The position numbers were made by a program, and so were the translations under genes. A DNA stretch of 64,000 nucleotides from the NCBI RefSeq assembly GCF_041053105.1, contig NZ_CP163444.1, positions 7,534,501 through 7,598,500 on the forward strand, read 5' to 3'. Position 1 is the stretch's first letter, and each line of letters starts with the position of its first letter. Origin of the DNA: Streptomyces sp. R44 (lineage in GTDB: Bacteria; Actinomycetota; Actinomycetes; Streptomycetales; Streptomycetaceae). The notes beneath the pieces were generated by a model. The model worked only from the letters and a program-made list of their open reading frames with translations, was not told where the DNA came from and made no database searches. Below are positions 46,296 through 54,196 of the stretch, in pieces.

Positions 46296-46958
46296 TCAGC
46301 CGCGGCGGCCGGTCGCCGCCAGGGCGTCCTTGACCTCCTGCGCCACGCGGGCCGCGTCCTCGGGGTTGTTCACCACGTCCGTGTGGTTCATGTCCACGAC
46401 GAGGACCTCGCTGGCCGAGTAGTGCTTGTGGACCCAGTCGTCGTAGCCGGACCACAGGGTGCGGTAGTACTCGACGAGGCTCTCGTCCTGCTCGAAATCG
46501 CGTCCCCGCAGCCCGATGCGGTGCAGCACCGTCTCGAAGTCCGCCTTGAGGTAGACCATGAGGTCCGGGGCCTTGCGGTAGGGCAGGCCGTCGATCTCGC
46601 GCATCATCTCGTCGAGCAGCCCCTCGTACACCTGCATCTCGAGGGAGCTGATCCGGCCCAGGTCGTGATTGACCTTGGCGAAGTACCAGTCCTCGTAGAT
46701 GGAGCGGTCGAGGACGTTGTCGCCCTGCTTGTACGCCTCCTTGATCGCGGCGAACCGCGTCTGCAGGAAGTAGAGCTGGAGGAGGAAGGGGTAGCGCTTC
46801 GCCTCTATCTCCTCGGGGCTCGCCGAGTAGAAGAGCGGAAGGATCGGGTTGTCGTCGACGCTCTCGTAGAAGACCTCGCTGCCCAGCTCCTTGGCGAGGA
46901 TCTCGGCCACACTCGTCTTGCCGATCCCGATCATGCCTCCGACGCAGATCACCGGCAT
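46296..46958 (-). CDS. Deoxynucleoside kinase (dAK/dGK-like)
   Basis: The 220-residue kinase phosphorylates deoxynucleosides in the salvage pathway. It has a P-loop (VGGMIGIGKTS, residues 6-16), the ERS/DRS motif (NVLDRSIYEDWYFAK) and a lid region (KADFETVLHRIGLRGRDFEQ). The sequence fits the deoxyadenosine/deoxyguanosine kinase family of Gram-positive bacteria. It is a single minus-strand gene, convergent with the protease. Which nucleoside is preferred cannot be read from the sequence. Confidence 0.9.
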   Translation of the reverse strand: MPVICVGGMIGIGKTSVAEILAKELGSEVFYESVDDNPILPLFYSASPEEIEAKRYPFLLQLYFLQTRFAAIKEAYKQGDNVLDRSIYEDWYFAKVNHDLGRISSLEMQVYEGLLDEMMREIDGLPYRKAPDLMVYLKADFETVLHRIGLRGRDFEQDESLVEYYRTLWSGYDDWVHKHYSASEVLVVDMNHTDVVNNPEDAARVAQEVKDALAATGRRG

Positions 46959-47226
46959 ACCTCACTTCTCCCTGGGGGTCTTCTGTTCGTGCCGTGGGCG
47001 GGGTGAGCTGGGCTTCCCGCACCACTGAGACGCACGCCGGTGGTCACACGATTGCCTGGACTCTCGTGATCGACGTCATGCCGACCGTCAAACCCGAGAC
47101 CCTGCGACAGGCCGCAGCCCCGCGGCCGCCCTGCATCTTAGATGACGATTTCGCCCCATGGCGGCGGGTGCGCCGCCGTACCGGGTTCCTGGCATCGGCA
47201 CCGAACCGCCCTGGGAGGATCCGCGC

Positions 47227-48327
47227 ATGACCCGCACCACGCCCCCGCGCCCCGTCGACGTCGAAGCGGTGTTTCCCGCCCTCGCCCGGCACCGGCGCAC
47301 GACGACGCGGCTGCACCCCCGGCAGGGCGCGGCGAAGCCGGAGGAGAGCTCGGTGGCGGGGCCGCTGCTGTGGCCCGCCGACGAGCCGTGGCCGGTGTGC
47401 ACCGCCGTGCACGCGAAGGGCACGGGGCACCTCCTGTCCGACGTACGACTCCGCCGGCGCGTCCAGGACGAGGCCCGCGGGCGGGACTTCACGGACGAGG
47501 AGCGGCGGCTCCTCGACGGGATGACACGGGGGACGCACGCCCCGGAGCTCCGCGACGGGGACCCGCTGCCGATGCTGGCCGTCGCCCAGCTCTACGCCCG
47601 GGACGTACCGGACCTCGTCGGCCCCGAAGGGCACGATCTGCTCCAGGTGTTCTGGTGCCCCTTCGAGGTCCACGGCCCCGAGCGGACCATCGACGTGCGG
47701 CTGCGGTGGCGCCGCTCGGCCGACGTCGGGGCGGTCCTCGCCCCGCAGCCCGAACCGCCGGTCGCGGGGCGAGAGGAGTGCGTCCCCACCGCCTGCGTCG
47801 TCCACCCGGAGCAGGTCGTCGAGCACGAGTACCTCGGACTGCTCGCGGAGGAGCTCCAGGAGGAGATCGACGCGTGGGAGGAGAGCCTGTTCGATGCGTA
47901 CGACGAGGACGACGCGTACGACGAGGACGACGCGTACGACTCCTCCGCGCCCGTGACCTATGCGACGTACGAGGAGTACGAGGCGGCCATGGCCGCCGCA
48001 CGCGCGCGGGAACCCGAAGAGATCGACTACCGGAGCGACCTCTCCCTCGCCCCGGGCTGGAAGGTCGGCGGCTTCGCCTCCTGGCACCTGACCGACCCCC
48101 GGCCGGTGGACTGCCCCACGTGCGGGACGATGATGCCGCCGCTGCTCACCGTCGCCGCGGTGGAGTGCGACGGCGCCTCGCGGAGCTGGTTGCCGGCCGA
48201 GGACCGCGGGGTGGCGGACGACCCGCGCGTGATCGATCCGGTAGGCGTTCTCCTGGGCCGGGGCCTCATGCGTGTCCACACCTGCCCGGCCGACCCGGCC
48301 CACCCGCACCGGATCAGCTTCCAGTGA
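47227..48327 (+). CDS. Unknown protein, DUF1963/YwqG-like in outline
   Basis: The 366-residue protein has features that recall the DUF1963 family: LLWPADEPWPVC, PMLAVAQLYARDVPDL, DLLQVFWCPFE, a tail with LAPGWKVGGFASWHLTDPRPVDCPTCGTMMPPLLTV, and a final CPADPAHPHRISFQ. A tandem acidic stretch (YDEDDAYDEDDAYD, near residues 221-240) is encoded by a 15-bp repeat around 47896-47940. GGGAGG precedes ATG 47227, so upstream in-frame codons are not used. No function is known. Confidence 0.65.
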   Translation: MTRTTPPRPVDVEAVFPALARHRRTTTRLHPRQGAAKPEESSVAGPLLWPADEPWPVCTAVHAKGTGHLLSDVRLRRRVQDEARGRDFTDEERRLLDGMTRGTHAPELRDGDPLPMLAVAQLYARDVPDLVGPEGHDLLQVFWCPFEVHGPERTIDVRLRWRRSADVGAVLAPQPEPPVAGREECVPTACVVHPEQVVEHEYLGLLAEELQEEIDAWEESLFDAYDEDDAYDEDDAYDSSAPVTYATYEEYEAAMAAARAREPEEIDYRSDLSLAPGWKVGGFASWHLTDPRPVDCPTCGTMMPPLLTVAAVECDGASRSWLPAEDRGVADDPRVIDPVGVLLGRGLMRVHTCPADPAHPHRISFQ

Positions 48328-48367
48328 CCCGACGGAGGATCCGGCCCGCGGCTCCTAGGCTGGGCGC

Positions 48368-48856
48368 GTGACTTCGGACAACAGGCCCCTGGCCGTCTTC
48401 GACCTCGACAACACCCTGGCCGCGACCGCGCACCGCCAGCACTACCTGGAGCGCAAGCCCAAGGACTGGGACGCCTTCTTCGCGGCGGCCCCGGAGGATC
48501 CGCCGCTGGACGAGGGGATCGCGCTGTGCCTGGAGGCGGCCGAGGAGTGCGAGGTCGTCTACCTCACGGGGCGGCCGGAGCGGTGCCGCCGGGCGACCCT
48601 GGAGTGGCTGGCCGAGCAGGGGCTCCCGGAGGGGGCCGTCCACATGCGGCGCAACCGCGACTTCCGGCCGGCCCGGGTGACCAAGGTGGAGATCCTGCGC
48701 CGCCTCGCCGCCGACCGCACGGTCAGGATGCTGGTCGACGACGACCTGGCGGTGTGCGACGCGGCGGAGGCGGCGGGTTTCCGTGTCGTACGGGCCCGCT
48801 GGGCGGAGCCCTCCGAGGCGCTGAGGGAGGCTCAGGAGAAGGAGGGCCGCACCTGA
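48368..48856 (+). CDS. HAD-superfamily phosphatase (PNKP-phosphatase-like)
   Basis: The 162-residue protein has HAD motif I (VFDLDNTLAATAHR), motif II (VVYLTGRPERCR), a Lys region (FRPARVTKVEIL) and motif III (VRMLVDDDLAVCDAAEAAG). It resembles the phosphatase domain of polynucleotide kinase/phosphatase and small stand-alone HAD enzymes. The GTG start at 48368 lies 40 bases after the preceding gene. The substrate is unknown. Confidence 0.85.
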   Translation: MTSDNRPLAVFDLDNTLAATAHRQHYLERKPKDWDAFFAAAPEDPPLDEGIALCLEAAEECEVVYLTGRPERCRRATLEWLAEQGLPEGAVHMRRNRDFRPARVTKVEILRRLAADRTVRMLVDDDLAVCDAAEAAGFRVVRARWAEPSEALREAQEKEGRT

Positions 48857-48953
48857 CCGGCGGTACCCGGCGGACCGCGCTTGACCGGCCGTGTCCGACA
48901 GACCGCGCGGGTCGTCTCCGGCGGACCGCACACCTGCCGGCGCCCGGACCGGG

Positions 48954-49169
48954 TCAGGTCTCGTCCTCCAGGCGGAAGCCGACCTTCAGGCCGACCTGGT
49001 AGTGCTCGATCGCGCCGTCGACGAGGTGGCCGCGTACCTGCGTCACCTCGAACCAGTCGAGTCCCCGCAGGGTCTGGGAGGCGCGCTCGATTCCGTTGCG
49101 GATGGCCTGGTCGATGCCCTCGGTGGAGGTGCCGACGATCTCGGTGACTCGGTAGGTGTGATTCGACAT
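48954..49169 (-). CDS. Dodecin (flavin-storage protein)
   Basis: The 71-residue protein is of standard dodecin length, with the family pattern TYRVTEIVGTSTEGIDQAIRNGIERASQTLRGLDWFEVTQVRG and a C-terminal HYQVGLKVGFRLED strand. Trp39 in LDWFEV lies where dodecins stack flavins or coenzyme A. Dodecins assemble into 12-mers that bind free flavin. It is transcribed alone, away from the sugar-binding lipoprotein gene. Confidence 0.93.
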   Translation of the reverse strand: MSNHTYRVTEIVGTSTEGIDQAIRNGIERASQTLRGLDWFEVTQVRGHLVDGAIEHYQVGLKVGFRLEDET

Positions 49170-49330
49170 GGGGGCCGAACTCCTCTCGGTGCGTTCCCTC
49201 CACGGTGCCCCAGGGCGCGTCGGCGCGCGACACGACGGGGCCGGGCGACCCACGAGTAACTACCGACGGTAAGGGAGCGGATCGTCCGTCAGGGTGTCCA
49301 GCGGGATCGTCAAGGACTTGACCATCCGGT

Positions 49331-49342
49331 TGGTCCAGACCA
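49331..49342. promoter_or_regulatory. DasR-type operator (dre) before the sugar-binding lipoprotein gene
   Basis: TGGTCCAGACCA has both half sites of the GntR-family DasR box (TGGTC-N2-GACCA) intact, and the outer bases also fit (T before, G after). It lies 105 bases upstream of the GTG at 49448. DasR represses N-acetylglucosamine and chito-oligosaccharide genes in Streptomyces, so control by amino-sugar status is likely. Confidence 0.65.
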
Positions 49343-49447
49343 GAATCCAGGCCACATACCCGCGCGAACACCCCGTTCGGTCCCCCCATGCCGGGTCAGC
49401 CCCCATGCGCACGACCCTGTGCTGAACCTGAGCAGAAGGTGACCCAC

Positions 49448-50698
49448 GTGAAGAATCGCCCTCTCGCCTGCCTCCTGGCCCCCGCCACCGCCCTCGCCCT
49501 CGCGGGCTGCGGGATGCTGCCGGGCGGCGACGGCGGGACGAAGACCGTGAACGTCTGGCTCATGCGGGACAGCGTCAGCGAGGACTTCCTCTCGCGCTTC
49601 ACCGAGGCGTACGAGAAGGAGCACGCCGGGGTCGAGCTCGAATTCACCATCCAGGAGTGGACCGGCATCGGGAAGAAGGTCACCGAGGCGATCCAGGGCT
49701 CCGGCGGCCCCGACGTCATCGAGGTCGGCAACACGCAGGTCGCCCAGTACGCCGACACCGAGAAGCTCTTCGACCTCACCCTCGAGTCGGTCCGCGACCT
49801 CGGCAGCGAGGACTGGCTGCCGGGTCTCGCCGAGCCCGGCAGCATCGGCGGAGCCCAGTACGGCATCCCCTGGTACGCGGCCAACCGCATCGTCATCTAC
49901 AACAAGGAGCTGTTCGAGGAAGCCGGCCTCGACAAGCCGCCGGCCACCCGCGCAGAATGGCTCGACGACACCGAGAAGCTCGACAAGAACGGCTCGCAGG
50001 GCATCTACCTCGCAGGACAGGACTGGTACACCCTCGCCGGCTTCATCTGGGACGAGGGCGGCGAACTCGCCGTCGACAAGGGCGGCCAGTGGACCGGCGC
50101 GCTCGACAGCCCGGCCGCCCAGCGCGGCATGGCCTTCTACAAGGAGCTCCAGGCCCTCGGCTCCGGCCCGAAGAACGCCGACGAGCAGACCCCGCCGCAG
50201 GCCGACGTCTTCGCCAAGGGCCACGTCGCCCAGCTCATCGCCACGCCCAGCGCCGTCGCCGCCATCCTCAAGGCCAACCCGGACCTCAAGGACAAGCTCG
50301 GCTACTTCCCGATACCCGGCAAGCAGGCCGGCCGGCCCTGTGCCGTCTTCACCGGCGGCTCCGACCTGATCATCCCGGAGAACGCGCCCCAGCGCGGCGC
50401 GGCCCTCGACGTCGTCAAGGCGCTCGCCGGCGAGAAGTGGCAGACCGAACTCGCCCGCGCCATGGGCTACGTGCCCAACAAGAAGGGACTCGCGTCCGTC
50501 GTCGCCGGCCAGGAGGCCACCGCCGTCATGGCGACGGGCGCCGCACGCGGCCGGGCCACCCCCAACTCCCCGCAGTGGGCGGACGTCGAGGCCGACAACC
50601 CCATCAAGCCGTACATGACGGCCGTCCTCCAGGGCGAGGACCCCGTGAAGGCGGCGAAGGACGCCTCGACCGCGATCACGGACACCCTCGCCGAATAG
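49448..50698 (+). CDS. Sugar ABC transporter substrate-binding lipoprotein, orphan
   Basis: The 416-residue extracellular binding protein has a lipoprotein signal with lipobox LALAGC and a type-1 solute-binding domain (VNVWLMRDSVSEDFLSRFTEAYEKEH, GIPWYAANRIVIYNKELFEEAGLDKPPATRAEW, AQLIATPSAVAAILKANPDL). Acarbose/maltose and N-acetylglucosamine (NgcE/DasA-like) binding proteins share this outline. No permease or ATPase gene is adjacent, so it must work with partners elsewhere and perhaps the shared ATPase MsiK. AGAAGG precedes GTG 49448. The DasR-like box upstream points to amino-sugar control. Confidence 0.88.
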   Translation: MKNRPLACLLAPATALALAGCGMLPGGDGGTKTVNVWLMRDSVSEDFLSRFTEAYEKEHAGVELEFTIQEWTGIGKKVTEAIQGSGGPDVIEVGNTQVAQYADTEKLFDLTLESVRDLGSEDWLPGLAEPGSIGGAQYGIPWYAANRIVIYNKELFEEAGLDKPPATRAEWLDDTEKLDKNGSQGIYLAGQDWYTLAGFIWDEGGELAVDKGGQWTGALDSPAAQRGMAFYKELQALGSGPKNADEQTPPQADVFAKGHVAQLIATPSAVAAILKANPDLKDKLGYFPIPGKQAGRPCAVFTGGSDLIIPENAPQRGAALDVVKALAGEKWQTELARAMGYVPNKKGLASVVAGQEATAVMATGAARGRATPNSPQWADVEADNPIKPYMTAVLQGEDPVKAAKDASTAITDTLAE

Positions 50699-50771
50699 CA
50701 TTCAGCCTTCGCACACCCGCGAGCCCCCGGACGGTCATGTCGAATCCAGCCGGCGACGGAAGAAGTAAGGG

Positions 50772-50798
50772 GCCGGGCCACCGCTCACGCGGCCCGGC
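50772..50798 (+). terminator. Hairpin after the sugar-binding gene
   Basis: GCCGGGCC (50772-50779) and GGCCCGGC (50791-50798) form an 8-bp G/C stem with an 11-base loop, 74 bases after the stop. It separates the binding-protein gene from the acyltransferase pair. Confidence 0.5.
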
Positions 50799-50836
50799 GC
50801 CGCCCCTTCCCCTTCCGTCCGCCGGAGGCGCCCGCC

Positions 50837-51691
50837 ATGTCCGCACCGACGCACACGCTCGCCGTTCCCGCGCAGCCCCAGGCCGCCCTTCCCGCACAGG
50901 CCGCCGTTCCCGCACAGGCCGCCGTTCTCGCACAGCCCCAGGGCCCGGCCGAGCCGTCCACGCCCCGGTACGTCGTCGGTCTCGCCCGGGACCAGGAGGA
51001 CGTACGGGCCGCCCAGCGGCTGCGCCACCAGGTCTTCGCCGGCGAGATGGGCGCCCTGCTCGACGGGCCCGAGCCCGGCCTCGACGGCGACGCCTTCGAC
51101 GCGTACTGCGACCACCTCCTGGTACGGGAGGAGAGCACCGGCGAGATCGTCGGCACCTACCGGATCCTGCCGCCCGACCGGGCCGCCGTCGCCGGACGCC
51201 TCTACTCCGAGAGCGAGTTCGACCTCACCCGGCTCGCCCCCGTCCGCCACGACCTGGTGGAGGTCGGCCGCTCCTGCGTGCACCCCGCCCACCGCAACGG
51301 CGCCGTGATCGCCCTCATCTGGGCCGGCCTCGCCCGCTACATGACCCGCACCGGCCACAACTGGCTCGCCGGCTGCTGTTCGATCCCGCTCGCCGACGGC
51401 GGCACCCTCGCCGCCGCCACCTGGGACACCGTCAAGGCCAAGCACCTGGCCCCCGAGGAGTACTGGGTCACCCCGCACAAGCTGTGGAGCCCCGACGGCA
51501 TCACCCGCCCCGAGGGCCGCACCGAGCTCCCGCCGCTGCTCCGCGGCTATCTGCGGCTCGGTGCCTGGGTCTGCGGCGCCCCCGCGCACGACCCCGACTT
51601 CGGCACCGCCGACCTCTACGTCCTCCTCTCGCTGCGCCGCACCAACCCGCGCTACCTCAACCACTTCCTCTCGCTCGCCCCGGCACGGTGA
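50837..51691 (+). CDS. OlsB-like GNAT N-acyltransferase
   Basis: The 284-residue protein starts with a 40-residue Ala/Pro/Gln repeat-like stretch, then an acyltransferase core related to ornithine-acyl-ACP N-acyltransferase OlsB and autoinducer synthases (AAQRLRHQVFAGEMGALL, TGEIVGTYRILPPDRA, HDLVEVGRSCVHPAHRNGAVIALIWAGLARYM). OlsB forms lyso-ornithine lipid. The next gene is a PlsC-type acyltransferase, overlapping by GTGA, which would complete the lipid as OlsA. GGAGG lies eight bases before the ATG. The pair implies an aminolipid that needs no phosphate. Confidence 0.85.
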   Translation: MSAPTHTLAVPAQPQAALPAQAAVPAQAAVLAQPQGPAEPSTPRYVVGLARDQEDVRAAQRLRHQVFAGEMGALLDGPEPGLDGDAFDAYCDHLLVREESTGEIVGTYRILPPDRAAVAGRLYSESEFDLTRLAPVRHDLVEVGRSCVHPAHRNGAVIALIWAGLARYMTRTGHNWLAGCCSIPLADGGTLAAATWDTVKAKHLAPEEYWVTPHKLWSPDGITRPEGRTELPPLLRGYLRLGAWVCGAPAHDPDFGTADLYVLLSLRRTNPRYLNHFLSLAPAR

Positions 51692-52587
51692 ACGGGTCCA
51701 CGGCCCTGTCGCCGTGGCTCCCCACGGCGCCCTGCACCCCGGGGCACTGCGCCGCCCACCCCTCCGGCGGCCGTGACCACCCGACGGAACGCGCCGGTGC
51801 CGTCCTCGCCGTCGCCCGCCTGACCGCGGGCATCGGGGCGGTCCTCCTCGGCGTCCTGCTCGCCCCGGCCGCCGGGCTGCTCCCGGCGCCCGCCCGGCTC
51901 GCCCTCGTCCGGAGCTGGCTGCGGGCGGTGGTCCGGGCCTTCGGCGTGCGCGTGCGGTACGAGGGGTCGGCCGCCGGGGCCGACGGGCCGCTGCTCGTCG
52001 TCGCCAACCACGTCTCCTGGCTGGACATCCCTCTCGTCGCCGCCGTGCTGCCCGGCCGGATGGTGGCCAAGGCGGAGGTCCGCCGCTGGCCCGTCCTCGG
52101 CACGCTCGCCGCGCTCGGCGGCACCCTCTTCATCGACCGCGACCGGCTCAGGGCCCTGCCCGGAACCGTCCGGGCGATGACCGGGGTGCTCGCCGGCGGG
52201 GGCCGGGTGGTCGTCTTCCCCGAGGGGTCGACCTGGTGCGGGCGTGCGCGGGGGCGCTTCCGCCCGGCCGCCTTCCAGGCAGCGCTGGACAGTGGTTGCG
52301 CCGTGCTGCCGGTCCGGATCGACTACCGGCCCACGGACGCCGCGGCGTACGTCGCGGACGATCCGCTGGGCGCGTCCTTGTGGCGGGTCGTCAGCACGCG
52401 GCGCATCGTCGCCGATATTCGAATACTGGATCCGATATCCAGTATTCAGTATCCGGACCGCCGTGCCCTGGCCGCCGCGGCTCAGCGGGCCGTCGCCAGG
52501 GACAGCGCGAACCTGCCCTCGCCGTCCGTCCACCAGCGGGCCAGCTCCAGGTCCGCGGCCTCCAGCTCCTTCCGTACCCCGGCCTGA
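51688..52587 (+). CDS. PlsC-family lysophospholipid (OlsA-like) acyltransferase
   Basis: The 299-residue protein has an N-terminal membrane segment (AVARLTAGIGAVLLGVLLAPAAGLL), the acyltransferase box NHVSWLDIP, and later blocks GGTLFIDRDR and VVFPEGSTWCG. Its GTG overlaps the OlsB-like stop. The C-terminal 35 codons run over the end of convergent egtD (stop at 52482). The tail LPSPSVHQRASSRSAASSSFRTPA may be non-native read-through into the opposite gene. Function as the second acyltransferase of ornithine-lipid synthesis is inferred from the pairing. Confidence 0.85.
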   Translation: MNGSTALSPWLPTAPCTPGHCAAHPSGGRDHPTERAGAVLAVARLTAGIGAVLLGVLLAPAAGLLPAPARLALVRSWLRAVVRAFGVRVRYEGSAAGADGPLLVVANHVSWLDIPLVAAVLPGRMVAKAEVRRWPVLGTLAALGGTLFIDRDRLRALPGTVRAMTGVLAGGGRVVVFPEGSTWCGRARGRFRPAAFQAALDSGCAVLPVRIDYRPTDAAAYVADDPLGASLWRVVSTRRIVADIRILDPISSIQYPDRRALAAAAQRAVARDSANLPSPSVHQRASSRSAASSSFRTPA

Positions 52588-53447
52588 CGGAACTTCGCCG
52601 ACACCTCGGTCCGCATCTCCTCGCCCGCCGCGAACGGCACCACGAGATCCAGCTCGGGGATCTTCACGGTCAGCGCGCGGCGGGCGCGCAGCCGCATCTC
52701 GATCCACTCCTGCTCGGCGTCCCATACCGCCACGTGGTCGAAGGCGGCCGGATCGGCGTCCGCGCCCAGCTCCCGGTCGATCACGGACAGCACGTTCTTG
52801 TTGAACTCGGCCGTCACCCCGGCCGCGTCGTCGTACGCCGCCACGAGCGTGGCCTCGTCCTTCACCAGGTCCGTGCCGAGCAGCAGCGCGTCGCCCGGCG
52901 CGAGCATGGCGCGGACCGAACGCAGGAAGGTCCGCCGCTCGGCGGGGAGCAGATTGCCGATCGTGCCCCCGAGGAAGGCCATCAGACGCGGGCCCGGCGT
53001 CCCCGGCAGCGCGAGGCCGCGGGTGAAGTCGGCGACGAGCGCGTGCACCCACAGGTCGGGCCGGTCCGCGAGCAGCGACTCGGCCGCACCGACGAGCGCG
53101 GACTCGCTCACGTCCACCGGCACGTACGCTTCAAGCCCCGGAAGGAGCGCGTCGATCAGGAACCGCGTCTTCTCGGAGGAACCGGAACCGAGCTCCACCA
53201 GCGTCCGCGCCCCGGTCGCGGCGGCGATCTCCGGCGCCCGCGCGACCAGGATCTCCCGCTCCGCGCGCGTCGGATAGTACTCGGGCAGCCGGGTGATCTC
53301 CTCGAAGAGCTCGCTGCCCCGGGCGTCGTAGAACCACTTGGGCGGCAGCTCCTTGGGGGAGCGGGTCAGACCGTGGAGGACGTCGGCGCGCAGATCGGCG
53401 TCGGCGGCGTCCACGGCGAGGGTACGGGTCAGCTGGAACGGGCTCAC
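52482..53447 (-). CDS. egtD: Histidine N-alpha-methyltransferase EgtD
   Basis: The 321-residue SAM enzyme trimethylates histidine to hercynine, the first step in ergothioneine synthesis. Landmarks are LPPKWFYDARGSELFEEITRLPEYYPTRAEREIL, LVELGSGSSEKTRFLIDAL and MAFLGGTIGNLLPAER. The GTG start overlaps the egtC stop. It is the last gene of the egtA-B-C-D operon, and its 3' end overlaps the convergent acyltransferase gene by about 106 bases. Confidence 0.95.
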   Translation of the reverse strand: MSPFQLTRTLAVDAADADLRADVLHGLTRSPKELPPKWFYDARGSELFEEITRLPEYYPTRAEREILVARAPEIAAATGARTLVELGSGSSEKTRFLIDALLPGLEAYVPVDVSESALVGAAESLLADRPDLWVHALVADFTRGLALPGTPGPRLMAFLGGTIGNLLPAERRTFLRSVRAMLAPGDALLLGTDLVKDEATLVAAYDDAAGVTAEFNKNVLSVIDRELGADADPAAFDHVAVWDAEQEWIEMRLRARRALTVKIPELDLVVPFAAGEEMRTEVSAKFRQAGVRKELEAADLELARWWTDGEGRFALSLATAR

Positions 53448-54196
53448 GCGGACGGCTCCTTGAGCGGGGTGAGGGTGACATCGGCGCGGTCGGCGGTGAC
53501 GAGCGTCCGCTCGGGCACCTCCCGCCAGCGCGGATCGTCGTCGTACGGTTCGGAGGCCACGACCACCCGGTCGGGGCCCGACAGGTACCAGAGGCTGTTC
53601 CGCCAGGCGGTCGCGGCGATCCGCTCGCCATCGGTGAGCAGCAGGTTCAGCCGGGAACCGGGGGCCGCCGCCGCGACCTCCCGGACGGTGTCGGCAAGGG
53701 CCGCCCCCGGCTCGTCCCCGGCCCGCAGCCGGTGCAGGACGAGCGCCCACAGCAGCGCCGAGTCGGAGCGCGCCTCCAGACGCAGCAGCTCCTCGGCCGG
53801 CAGCGCGCCGGCGAGCGCCGTGAGGGAGTCCGGCCAGCCCCCGACCGCGCCGTTGTGGCTGAACAGCCACGGTCCTGACGTGAACGGCGCCGCCGCTGCC
53901 TCCCCGTCGGCGCCGGGGAGCGTGGCCCCCCGGACCGCCCCGAGGAACGCCCCGGAGCGCACCACCCGGGCGAGGTCCGCGAAGGACAGGTCGCCCCAGA
54001 TCGGGCCGGCCCGCCGGTACCGCGCCGGCACCGGGTCCCCCTCGGCGTACCAGCCGACGCCGAAACCGTCGGCGTTCACGACGCCGCTGTCCTGCGTACG
54101 GGGCTCCCATGACTGGCGCAGCAGGGCGTGCGGCGGCCGGACCAACAGCTCTCCCAGCGCCACCGGCCCGCCCACGTACGCGACATGACGGCACAT
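53444..54196 (-). CDS. egtC: Gamma-glutamyl-hercynylcysteine sulfoxide amidohydrolase EgtC
   Basis: The 250-residue class-II glutamine-amidotransferase-fold hydrolase uses Cys2 (MCRHVAYVG) as nucleophile to remove the glutamyl group from the sulfoxide intermediate. DSGVVNADGFGVGWY, FSHNGAVGGWP and EARSDSALLWALVL are family features. ATG 54196 overlaps the egtB stop, and the stop overlaps the egtD start. Confidence 0.95.
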   Translation of the reverse strand: MCRHVAYVGGPVALGELLVRPPHALLRQSWEPRTQDSGVVNADGFGVGWYAEGDPVPARYRRAGPIWGDLSFADLARVVRSGAFLGAVRGATLPGADGEAAAAPFTSGPWLFSHNGAVGGWPDSLTALAGALPAEELLRLEARSDSALLWALVLHRLRAGDEPGAALADTVREVAAAAPGSRLNLLLTDGERIAATAWRNSLWYLSGPDRVVVASEPYDDDPRWREVPERTLVTADRADVTLTPLKEPSA

